Origin: Egibacteraceae bacterium
GTDB taxonomy: Bacteria > Actinomycetota > Nitriliruptoria > Euzebyales > Egibacteraceae
DNA length: 62,864 nucleotides
Assembly (NCBI GenBank): GCA_030446745.1
Contig: JAUJMS010000015.1
Span: forward strand, 1-62,864
Direction of reading: 5' to 3'
The position numbers were made by a program, and so were the translations under genes. Below, one piece after another: positions 26,514-33,131 of this stretch (position 1 is its first letter; every line of letters starts with the position of its first letter). A model generated the notes under the pieces. The model was not told the origin of the DNA. It saw only the letters and a list, made by a program, of their open reading frames with translations, and did no database searches.

Positions 26514-28955
26514 ATGCGCCGTGTCGCGGTCGCCCTCGCATGCTGCCTGCTGTTGGCGGGCTGCTCCCGGCTCGTGCGCCTGGAGCCGCTGCCCCTGCCC
26601 ACCGGCGCGGTGGCCGCGCCTGAGCAGTCGCTGGTCTACGCGGCCGACGGCTCCCTGATCGCGACGCTGCGTTTCGCCAACCGGGTCAACGTCGAGCGCG
26701 GCGACATCCCGCAGGTCCTCGTCGATGCGGTGCTGGCGGCGGAGGACCGGCGCTTCTACGACCACGCGGGTGTGGACCTTCGAGCCGTCGCGCGTGCCGC
26801 CGTCGCCAACCAGCGCGCCGGACAGGTCGTGCAGGGCGGCTCGACGCTGACGCAGCAGCTGGTGAAGAACCGCTACTTCCCCGACGCGGCGGAGACGCTC
26901 GAACGCAAGAGCGCCGAGGCGCGGCTCGCGTTGGCGCTCGAGCGCGACGCCACCAAGGACGAGATCCTCACCGACTACCTCAACACCGTGTATCTCGGCG
27001 AGGGGGCGTACGGGATCCAGGCGGCGGCGCGCCACTACTTCGGCACTGACGCCGCCGAGCTGACGCTGCCGCAGGCGGCGCTGCTCGCCGGGCAGATCCG
27101 CAGTCCCGAGCGCACCGCCCCCCGCGAGCATCCCCGCGCGGCCACGGCCGCCCGCCGACGCGTGCTCGACGCGATGGTCGCCGCCGGTGTCCTCGCAGAC
27201 GACGAGGCCGCGGCCGCGGCCGCCGCGCCGCTCGGCGTCACCCGGCGCCCGCCGGCACCGACCACGCGGTTCCCGTACTTCGTCGAGTACGTCAAGCGCA
27301 CGCTGCTCGCCGACCCGACCTTCGGACCGGACGAGGCGGCGCGGGCGAGGGCGCTGTTCGGCGGCGGCTTGCGGATCCACACGACGATCGACCCGGCGCT
27401 GCAGGCCCGCGCGGAGGCGGCCGCTCGCGCGCACCTGTCGCGGCGCAGCGACCCCGAGGTGGCGATCGCCGTCGTGCGTCCCGGTGACGGCCGGCTGCTC
27501 GCCGCGGTCGGCGGACGCGACTTCGGGCGCCTGCAGTTCGACCTCGCCACGCAGGCGCACCGTCAACCCGGAAGCGCGTTCAAGACGTTCGCGCTCGTGG
27601 CGGCGCTGCGCAGCGGCATGCGGCTGGACGATCTGGTCGACAGCGGCTCCGCCGTGCTCAGCCGTCGCGGCGGGCGGCCGCCGTGGCAGGTGGCGAGCGC
27701 CACGTCGGGGCTGCTGCCGCTGGACCGGGCCACTGCGCTGTCGTCCAACGGGGTGTTCGCGCGGCTGGCGGTGCGCTTCGGCGGCCCGCGCATCGCCGAG
27801 CAGGCCGAGGCGATGGGCGTGGTGTCGCGCGTGGGTTCGAATGAGGCGATCGCGCTGGGCGGCACCGCGCAGGGCGTCACGCCTCTGGAGATGGCGTCGG
27901 CGTACGCGACGCTGGCCAACGCCGGGGTGCACGTCCCCGTCACGGCGGTCACGCGGATCACCGACGCCGCCGGGCGCGAGGTGTGGCGCCCGGAGGTGGC
28001 GCCGCGGATCGCGATGGATCCCGAGACGGCCTACCTGACCACGCAGGCGCTGCGCCGCGTCGTCCAGTCCGGTACGGGCACGGCGGCGCGGATCGGGCGG
28101 CCCGCCGCCGGCAAGACCGGGACGTCGCAGGACTACCGCGACGCGTGGTTCGTCGGCTACACGCCGCAGCTCGCCGCGTCGGTGTGGGTCGGCTATCCGC
28201 GCACCGAGCGCCCGATGCTCGGTGTCCGGGGCGTCGCGCGCGTCGAGGGCGGCACGTTCCCGGCGCGCATCTGGTCGACGTTCATGGCCGCCGCCCTCGC
28301 CGGTGAGCCGACGCGGCAGTTCCCCTACCCCGACATCGCGGCGGTGACCGTGCGCATCGACCCCGAGTCGGGTCTGCTCGCGGCGCCGTGGTGCGGGCCC
28401 GGCGTGAAGCGCACGGCGCTGCCCAAGGAGCTGCCCGTCACGACCTGTCCGAGCCCGCCGCCGCCACCGCCGTCACCGGAGCCCGAGCCGTCGCCCGAGC
28501 CGCCACCGACGCCCGCCGCCGAGCCGTCACCGAAGGCGCAGCCGAAACCGCGACCGTCCGCGACGCCGGAGCCGGCGCCCAGCGAGGAGCCGTCCGGGGA
28601 ACGGCAACGCGACGACGCCACCGGCGACGCCGCGCGACGCGACGGCGACGACGCGCAACGCGGCGGGGGCGACGACGACGCCACGGCCGCCGACGGGGCC
28701 GCCGACGACAACGCGGGTGCCGCCGCCGGCGGCAGCGGCGAGGCCGGCGGCGAAGATGACGGCGACGCCGCGAACGGCGGCGATGAAGGCGGCGGCGACA
28801 CGGACGGCGACGCCGACGACGGCGGCGGAGACGGCGGCGCGGATGAGCCGGACGAGCCAGCGCCCCGGCGCAAGCCCGCGCCGGACGGCGACGACGAGGA
28901 ATCCACGGCAGACACGACGACGCAGTCCGCACCGCGGCGACGGGAAGGCGATTGA
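26514..28955 (+). CDS. Class A penicillin-binding protein with a lipoprotein signal and an acidic tail
   Basis: 813 aa from an ATG at 26514. Residues 1-17 are MRRVAVALACCLLLAGC, a lipobox-type signal (C17), where most class A PBPs have an uncleaved membrane helix. GT51 transglycosylase: E77 in EDRRFYDH, and GGSTLTQQLVKN near 103-114. Transpeptidase: SAFK at 354-357, SSN at 410-412, KTGT at 534-537. It polymerises and cross-links peptidoglycan outside the membrane. After about residue 640 comes a proline-rich linker, then about 120 residues made almost only of D, G, A and E (low complexity), perhaps a wall-spanning or cation-binding tail. All catalytic residues are present. Confidence 0.92.
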   Translation: MRRVAVALACCLLLAGCSRLVRLEPLPLPTGAVAAPEQSLVYAADGSLIATLRFANRVNVERGDIPQVLVDAVLAAEDRRFYDHAGVDLRAVARAAVANQRAGQVVQGGSTLTQQLVKNRYFPDAAETLERKSAEARLALALERDATKDEILTDYLNTVYLGEGAYGIQAAARHYFGTDAAELTLPQAALLAGQIRSPERTAPREHPRAATAARRRVLDAMVAAGVLADDEAAAAAAAPLGVTRRPPAPTTRFPYFVEYVKRTLLADPTFGPDEAARARALFGGGLRIHTTIDPALQARAEAAARAHLSRRSDPEVAIAVVRPGDGRLLAAVGGRDFGRLQFDLATQAHRQPGSAFKTFALVAALRSGMRLDDLVDSGSAVLSRRGGRPPWQVASATSGLLPLDRATALSSNGVFARLAVRFGGPRIAEQAEAMGVVSRVGSNEAIALGGTAQGVTPLEMASAYATLANAGVHVPVTAVTRITDAAGREVWRPEVAPRIAMDPETAYLTTQALRRVVQSGTGTAARIGRPAAGKTGTSQDYRDAWFVGYTPQLAASVWVGYPRTERPMLGVRGVARVEGGTFPARIWSTFMAAALAGEPTRQFPYPDIAAVTVRIDPESGLLAAPWCGPGVKRTALPKELPVTTCPSPPPPPPSPEPEPSPEPPPTPAAEPSPKAQPKPRPSATPEPAPSEEPSGERQRDDATGDAARRDGDDAQRGGGDDDATAADGAADDNAGAAAGGSGEAGGEDDGDAANGGDEGGGDTDGDADDGGGDGGADEPDEPAPRRKPAPDGDDEESTADTTTQSAPRRREGD

Positions 28956-28966
28956 ACCAGCGGTGC

Positions 28967-28972
28967 TAGCGT
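28967..28972 (+). promoter_or_regulatory. -10 element TAGCGT of the lipid kinase gene
   Basis: TAGCGT with 9 nt to the ATG at 28982, inside the 26-bp gap after the PBP gene. No ribosome site is present, so a leaderless or very short leader is likely. Confidence 0.5.
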
Positions 28973-28981
28973 CGGCGACTC

Positions 28982-29902
28982 ATGCGCGCGCTGCTGCTGT
29001 ACAACCCCAACGCCACGACGACGACAACGGCAGTGACCGACGTGATCGCCCGTGCGCTGGCCGGCGACCTCAAGCTCGACGTCGAGGCGACGAAACGGCG
29101 CAACCACGCCGGCTACCTCGCCGCCGGTGCCGTCCACGAGGGCTACGAGGTGGTCGTCGTGCTCGGCGGCGACGGCACCGTCAACGAGGTCATGCAGGGT
29201 GTCGCCGGCACCGACGTGCGGCTCGCGATCATCCCGGGTGGCTCGACCAACGTGTGGGCGCGCACGCTCGGCCTGCCCAACGACGCGGTCGAGGCGACCG
29301 CGGCGGTGCTCGCGAAGCTGCGCCAGCGCGAGGAGCGCCGCGTCAACCTCGGCATGGCGAACGGGCGCTGGTTCGGGTTCACCGCCGGCTACGGCTACGA
29401 CGCGGAGGTCGTGCGCTTCGTCGAACGGCGGTACCGCCTCAAACGGGCGGTGCGCCAGGCGTCGTTCGTGTACTGCGGCGCGCAGGCGTACCGCGCCGGC
29501 GCGGGCAGCCGGCTGCCGTGGCGCGAGGTCGAGATCAGCCTCGCCGTGGACGGCGGACCGCAGGCGACGGGGCTGCGTTCGGCGGTGTGCTGCAACTCCA
29601 ACCCGTGGACGTTTCTGGGCCCGTGGCCGGCGCAGCTGTGCCCCGACGCCGACCTCGACCGTGGGCTGGACGTGACGGGGCTCACCGCGCTCAGCCTCCC
29701 GCGGGTGGCCCGCCTGGCGCGCACGACGCTGACCTCGGCGGGCGTCGGCCGGCTGCGCTGGGTGCGGCTGTGGCACGACCGGCCGGCCTACGAGCTGTCG
29801 AGCGCACAGCCCCTGCCGCTACAGGTCGACGGCGACTTCGTCGGGGAGGCGACGCACGTCGCGCTGCGCGGCGTGCCCAACGCGCTGACCGTCGTCGCCT
29901 GA
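28982..29902 (+). CDS. Diacylglycerol/lipid kinase family protein
   Basis: 306 aa from an ATG at 28982. The opening LLLYNPNA and GGDGTVNEVMQG at about 61-72 are the nucleotide-binding motifs of the DAGK catalytic domain, followed by IPGGSTNVWARTLGLP. The C-terminal beta-sandwich includes LPLQVDGDFVG near 280, as in DgkB/YegS proteins. It would phosphorylate diacylglycerol or a related lipid at the membrane. Motifs are complete. It is convergent with the GDPD gene, with only 6 bp between stops. Confidence 0.88.
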   Translation: MRALLLYNPNATTTTTAVTDVIARALAGDLKLDVEATKRRNHAGYLAAGAVHEGYEVVVVLGGDGTVNEVMQGVAGTDVRLAIIPGGSTNVWARTLGLPNDAVEATAAVLAKLRQREERRVNLGMANGRWFGFTAGYGYDAEVVRFVERRYRLKRAVRQASFVYCGAQAYRAGAGSRLPWREVEISLAVDGGPQATGLRSAVCCNSNPWTFLGPWPAQLCPDADLDRGLDVTGLTALSLPRVARLARTTLTSAGVGRLRWVRLWHDRPAYELSSAQPLPLQVDGDFVGEATHVALRGVPNALTVVA

Positions 29903-29908
29903 CGCGGG

Positions 29909-30673
29909 TCAGCCCGACCGGGGCGGCGCCCCGCTCGGCGCCGCGTCGAGCCGCTCGCGCACCGCCGCGGGGTCGTCGGTGAACAACCCGTCGACACCGG
30001 CAGCCGCCAGCGCGACGGCGCGCTCGAGGTCGTTGACCGTCCACACGAGCACGGCGAGATCCGCCGTGTGGACCCGCGCGATGGTCGTCGCGTCCAGGTC
30101 GGGGCAGTTGACCCGCGGGCACAGCGCGGCGGCACCGAACTCGGCGGCGAGCGCCGCCGCCGCGTCCAGCGACAGCGACTCGTAGTGGATCAACGCGGTC
30201 GGCACGTCCGGCAACGCCGCGGCCAACGCGGTCAGCGTCAGCGGGTTGAACGAGCTGGTCAGGCACAGCCGCACGGTGGGGCAGGCGCGCACGTCGTCGG
30301 CGACCATGGCGACGACGCGCTGCTCGTCGGAGAAGTCCGGTTCCCCCGGCAGGTTCTTGACCTCCAGGTCGACGCCGACCGCGGGCGGCATCGTCGCGAG
30401 CACCTCGCTCAGGGCGTAGATGCCCAGCTCGCGCAGCTCGGCCGCGGTGCGTTCGACGACGGGGCGCCCGTCGGGCGTCCAGCCGTCGTGGTAGACGACC
30501 GCGACGCCGTCGGCGCTGCGGCGGGCGTCGACCTCCACCCAGTCCGCCCCCGCGGCGGCGGCCGCGGCGAACGCGGCGGGGGTGTTCTCCGTCGGCGCCT
30601 GCCCGCGCACGCCACGGTGCCCGACGACCAGCGGCCGGCCGGCGCGGCGGCGCAGCGCGGCGAGGGGGTGCAT
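29909..30673 (-). CDS. Glycerophosphodiester phosphodiesterase
   Basis: 254 aa from an ATG at 30673. VGHRGVRGQAPTENTPAAF near the N-terminus carries the catalytic HRG and metal-binding ENT, VEVDARRSADGV carries ExD, and VYHD carries the second catalytic His. LTSSFNPLTL and VWTVNDLE are later GDPD blocks. There is no signal peptide, so the enzyme is cytoplasmic. It hydrolyses glycerophosphodiesters to glycerol-3-phosphate and an alcohol, a natural partner for the lipid kinase facing it. TACACT 8 nt before the ATG suggests a leaderless message. Confidence 0.92.
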   Translation of the reverse strand: MHPLAALRRRAGRPLVVGHRGVRGQAPTENTPAAFAAAAAAGADWVEVDARRSADGVAVVYHDGWTPDGRPVVERTAAELRELGIYALSEVLATMPPAVGVDLEVKNLPGEPDFSDEQRVVAMVADDVRACPTVRLCLTSSFNPLTLTALAAALPDVPTALIHYESLSLDAAAALAAEFGAAALCPRVNCPDLDATTIARVHTADLAVLVWTVNDLERAVALAAAGVDGLFTDDPAAVRERLDAAPSGAPPRSG

Positions 30674-30681
30674 CGCGGCGC

Positions 30682-30687
30682 AGTGTA
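30682..30687 (-). promoter_or_regulatory. -10 element TACACT of the GDPD gene
   Basis: TACACT on the minus strand, 8 nt from the ATG at 30673. It points away from the whiB promoter about 50 bp to the right. Confidence 0.55.
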
Positions 30688-30715
30688 AGGACCGGGCGGC
30701 GAAGCAAAAAGACCC

Positions 30716-30744
30716 TGGACTCGGCCGGGGGCGCCATATAGAGT
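30716..30744 (+). promoter_or_regulatory. whiB promoter
   Basis: -35 TGGACT (30716-30721), a 17-nt spacer and -10 TAGAGT (30739-30744). Transcription should start near 30751, giving a leader of about 128 nt that contains the CRP-type palindrome. Confidence 0.6.
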
Positions 30745-30761
30745 GCCCGGAGGATTCGACG

Positions 30762-30793
30762 GTCCCTTTTGTGATCGTGTTCACAAAAGGGAC
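30762..30793. promoter_or_regulatory. CRP/FNR-type operator upstream of whiB
   Basis: A 13-bp perfect inverted repeat (30762-30774 with 30781-30793) whose core is TGTGA-N6-TCACA (30770-30785), identical to the classical CRP consensus, in an AT-rich island. Known: M. tuberculosis whiB1 is controlled by the CRP homologue Rv3676. Its centre lies about 27 nt after the predicted transcription start, so repression or an alternative promoter is possible. As RNA it could also form a hairpin. Confidence 0.7.
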
Positions 30794-30878
30794 GGAGCAC
30801 TGTGGGTGCCCCTCGCTGCCGGCCGCTGCGCCGGTACGCCGCGCCCGCACTCGGCAGCGACGAGAAAGCGAGCACTTC

Positions 30879-31130
30879 ATGGACTGGCGCCACAGAGCCG
30901 CGTGCCTCGACGAGGACCCGGAGCTGTTCTTTCCCGTGGGGACCACCGGCCCCGCCCTCGAGCAGGTCGAGCGCGCCAAGTCCGTGTGCCGCCGCTGCGA
31001 CGTCGCGGACCCGTGCCTCGAGTGGGCGCTGCAGACCAACCAGGACGCCGGCGTCTGGGGCGGCATGAGCGAGGACGAGCGCCGGACGCTGCGGCGCAGC
31101 CGCCAGCGCCGCCGCCGCATGGCGAGCTGA
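30879..31130 (+). CDS. whiB1: WhiB-family iron-sulfur transcription factor (WhiB1-like)
   Basis: 83 aa from an ATG at 30879. The four cluster cysteines are C9, C37, C40 and C46 (CX2CX5C after a lone Cys). GVWGGMSEDERR is the glycine-rich turn, followed by an arginine-rich DNA-binding tail. WhiB1 binds a nitric-oxide-sensitive [4Fe-4S] cluster and the primary sigma factor. The WhiB1 assignment comes from position: PdtaS and a biotinyl protein follow, as in M. tuberculosis Rv3219-Rv3221c. The promoter carries a perfect CRP-type site. Confidence 0.92.
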   Translation: MDWRHRAACLDEDPELFFPVGTTGPALEQVERAKSVCRRCDVADPCLEWALQTNQDAGVWGGMSEDERRTLRRSRQRRRRMAS

Positions 31131-31152
31131 CGCCCGCGTCCGACCGCCGCGC

Positions 31153-31359
31153 GTGAGCGGGTTCGAGCCCTACGTCGCCGACCCCGCCGAGCCTGCGCCG
31201 CAACGGGCGCTCGGACGTCGGCGCCTGTCGGTGGGCGTGTCCGCCGGCATCGTGCTGCTGGTCGCGCTCGCCGTGGTCGGGCTGCGGGGACGTCCCGTCG
31301 AGGATCCGTCGTTCGACGTGCCCGTCATCCCGACCCCGGCGGCGTCGCCGTCGTCGTGA
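31153..31359 (+). CDS. Small single-pass membrane protein
   Basis: 68 aa from a GTG at 31153, 22 nt after whiB. A polar N-terminus of about 25 residues is followed by one hydrophobic helix (VSAGIVLLVALAVVGL, about 29-44) and a proline-rich tail, consistent with an N-in membrane anchor. The family is not recognised. Its 3' end overlaps the convergent pdtaS gene by 35 nt, so its reality is less certain. It could be co-transcribed with whiB. Confidence 0.5.
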   Translation: MSGFEPYVADPAEPAPQRALGRRRLSVGVSAGIVLLVALAVVGLRGRPVEDPSFDVPVIPTPAASPSS

Positions 31360-32854
31360 CCCTGGCCGCCGGCGTGGCGCCACTCGCGCCGCCCGGCACC
31401 GGTACGTCCAGCCGCACGCTCGTCCCGGCCGCTGACGACGTCGCGTCAAACGTGCCGCCCAGCTCGCTCTCGACGAGCGTGCGGGCGATCTGCAAGCCGA
31501 GGTTGGCGATCGCGTCCAGCGCGCGGCCCGGCGGCAGGCCGACCCCGTCGTCGGCGACGACGACGCGCAGGCCGTGCGCGTCGCGGTCGAACGCCAGACG
31601 CACCGTCCCGCCCGGCGCGGTCGTGTCCTCCCCCACCGGGAACGCGTGCTCGACGCAGTTGTGGAGCAGCTCGGTGACCACGAGCGCGAGCGGGGTCGCG
31701 ACCTCGGCGGGCAGCTCGCCGGGCTCGCCGTCCAGAACGAACGCGACCGGCACGTGGGGGTCGGTCAAGCCGTCGCCGACCATGTCCACGATGCGCCGCG
31801 CGACCATGTAGAAGTCGACGTGCTCGCGTGACTCCTGGCTGAGCGTCTCGTGGACCAGCGCGATCGACGAGATTCGCCGCACACTCTCGGCGAGCGCCTC
31901 GCGCGCCTCCGCTGACTGGAGCCGCCGCGCCTGGAGCCGCAGCAGCGAGGCGACCGTCTGCAGGTTGTTCTTCACGCGGTGGTGGATCTCGCGGATCGTC
32001 GCGTCCTTGAGCCGCAGCGCCCGTTCGTGGCGGCGCAGCTCGGTGATCTCGCGCACGAGCATGAGCGCGCCGACGACGTCGTCGTCGCGGATCAGCGGCA
32101 GCAGGCGGCGCACGACGACTGCCCCGTGGCGCTCGACCTCGCTTTCGACCGGCTGACCGACGAACAGCGCGGTCGTCAGCGCGGCGGCACCGACGTCGAA
32201 GTCGCGCAGGTGTTGGCCGACGAGGTGCTCGAGGCTGCCGAGACGCCGGTACGCCGAGATGGCGTTGGGCGAGGCGAACGTCACGGTGCCGGCGGCGTCG
32301 ACGCGCATGATGCCGTCGCCGACCCGGGGCGACAGTTCGCGTTCCTCGGGGTGGTCGCCGGCGTAGGGGAAGGTGCCGTCGGCGAGCATCTGCGCGAGCT
32401 CGCCCGCCGAATGCAGGTAGGTCAGCTCCAGCTGCGACGGAGAGCGGGCCGTCGCGACGTTGGCCTCGCGGCTGACGACCGCGACGACCTCCCCGCGGAA
32501 GCGGACAGGGATCGCCTCCTCACGGACCGGGACGCCGGTCGACCAGTCGGGGTCGCTGTCGCGGATGACGCGCCGCTGGGCGACCGCGCGGCCGAGCATC
32601 GGGCGGGCCGTGGCGGGAAAGGCCTGGCCGACGAGGTCCTCCGGGTAGAGCGTCTGGGCGGTGTACGGGCGCATCTGGCCGACGCACAGGTACGCCGGCG
32701 TGGCGTCGGGCAGCATGTGATCGACGAACAGCAGCAGGTCGGCGAACGACAGGTCGGCGAGGATCTGCCAGTCGGCGAGCAGCCGCTGGAGGTGGTCGAT
32801 GGTGTCGCCGTCCAGCCCGGCACGGTCGAGCAGCAGCTCCTCGAGCACCGCCAC
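31325..32854 (-). CDS. pdtaS: PdtaS-type sensor histidine kinase
   Basis: 509 aa; the GTG at 32854 has AGGGG from the end of the upstream gene as its ribosome site. An N-terminal GAF-like domain spans about 15-155 (DWQILADLSFADLLLFV) and a PAS domain about 180-275. HisKA_2 follows with EIHHRVKNNLQ at 289-299 (H291/H292), then HATPase blocks ELLHNCVEHAF, VVADDGVGLP and GLQIARTLV. PdtaS is a soluble kinase that, with the antiterminator regulator PdtaR, adjusts translation to nutrients and copper/NO stress in mycobacteria. There are no membrane helices. It follows the biotinyl-protein gene in one operon. Confidence 0.9.
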   Translation of the reverse strand: MAVLEELLLDRAGLDGDTIDHLQRLLADWQILADLSFADLLLFVDHMLPDATPAYLCVGQMRPYTAQTLYPEDLVGQAFPATARPMLGRAVAQRRVIRDSDPDWSTGVPVREEAIPVRFRGEVVAVVSREANVATARSPSQLELTYLHSAGELAQMLADGTFPYAGDHPEERELSPRVGDGIMRVDAAGTVTFASPNAISAYRRLGSLEHLVGQHLRDFDVGAAALTTALFVGQPVESEVERHGAVVVRRLLPLIRDDDVVGALMLVREITELRRHERALRLKDATIREIHHRVKNNLQTVASLLRLQARRLQSAEAREALAESVRRISSIALVHETLSQESREHVDFYMVARRIVDMVGDGLTDPHVPVAFVLDGEPGELPAEVATPLALVVTELLHNCVEHAFPVGEDTTAPGGTVRLAFDRDAHGLRVVVADDGVGLPPGRALDAIANLGLQIARTLVESELGGTFDATSSAAGTSVRLDVPVPGGASGATPAARVTTTATPPGSG

Positions 32855-32859
32855 GCCGG

Positions 32860-33090
32860 CTACCCCTGCGCCGGACCGGGATCGAGCACGACGAGGACGT
32901 CGCCTTCCGCGACGACGTCGTCCACGGCGACGCACACCGCGGCCACCGTGGCACCCAGCGGCGCGACGACGGGGATCTCCATCTTCATGGACTCCACGAC
33001 GAGCAGCGTCGCGCCCTGCGCCACCCGCTCACCGGGCGCGACGACGACCGCGGCGACGCTCGCGACGATCTGGGCGGTCACCTCGACCAC
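32860..33090 (-). CDS. Biotin/lipoyl attachment protein (TB7.3-like)
   Basis: 76 aa from a GTG at 33090 with GAGGAGG upstream. The whole protein is one biotinyl domain: PGERVAQGATLLVVESMKME with K36 in the MKM biotinylation motif, and flanking beta strands. It is homologous in position and size to M. tuberculosis TB7.3 (Rv3221c), a free-standing biotinylated protein. It could serve as the carrier subunit of an acyl-CoA carboxylase, but no carboxylase gene is nearby. Its stop lies 5 nt before the pdtaS start. Confidence 0.92.
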   Translation of the reverse strand: MVEVTAQIVASVAAVVVAPGERVAQGATLLVVESMKMEIPVVAPLGATVAAVCVAVDDVVAEGDVLVVLDPGPAQG

Positions 33091-33131
33091 GACCGCCTCC
33101 TCGCCGTCGCCGCTGCTGCGCGGCGATGCCG

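Noticed and set aside
27834..27843. GGTTCGAAT resembling a tRNA T-loop
   Set aside because: It lies inside the penicillin-binding protein gene with no cloverleaf around it. No tRNA was found in the window.
28600..28955. GCGACGAC-rich repetitive stretch considered as a CRISPR or tandem repeat
   Set aside because: It encodes the D/G/A-rich tail of the PBP; the unit length varies and there are no spacers.
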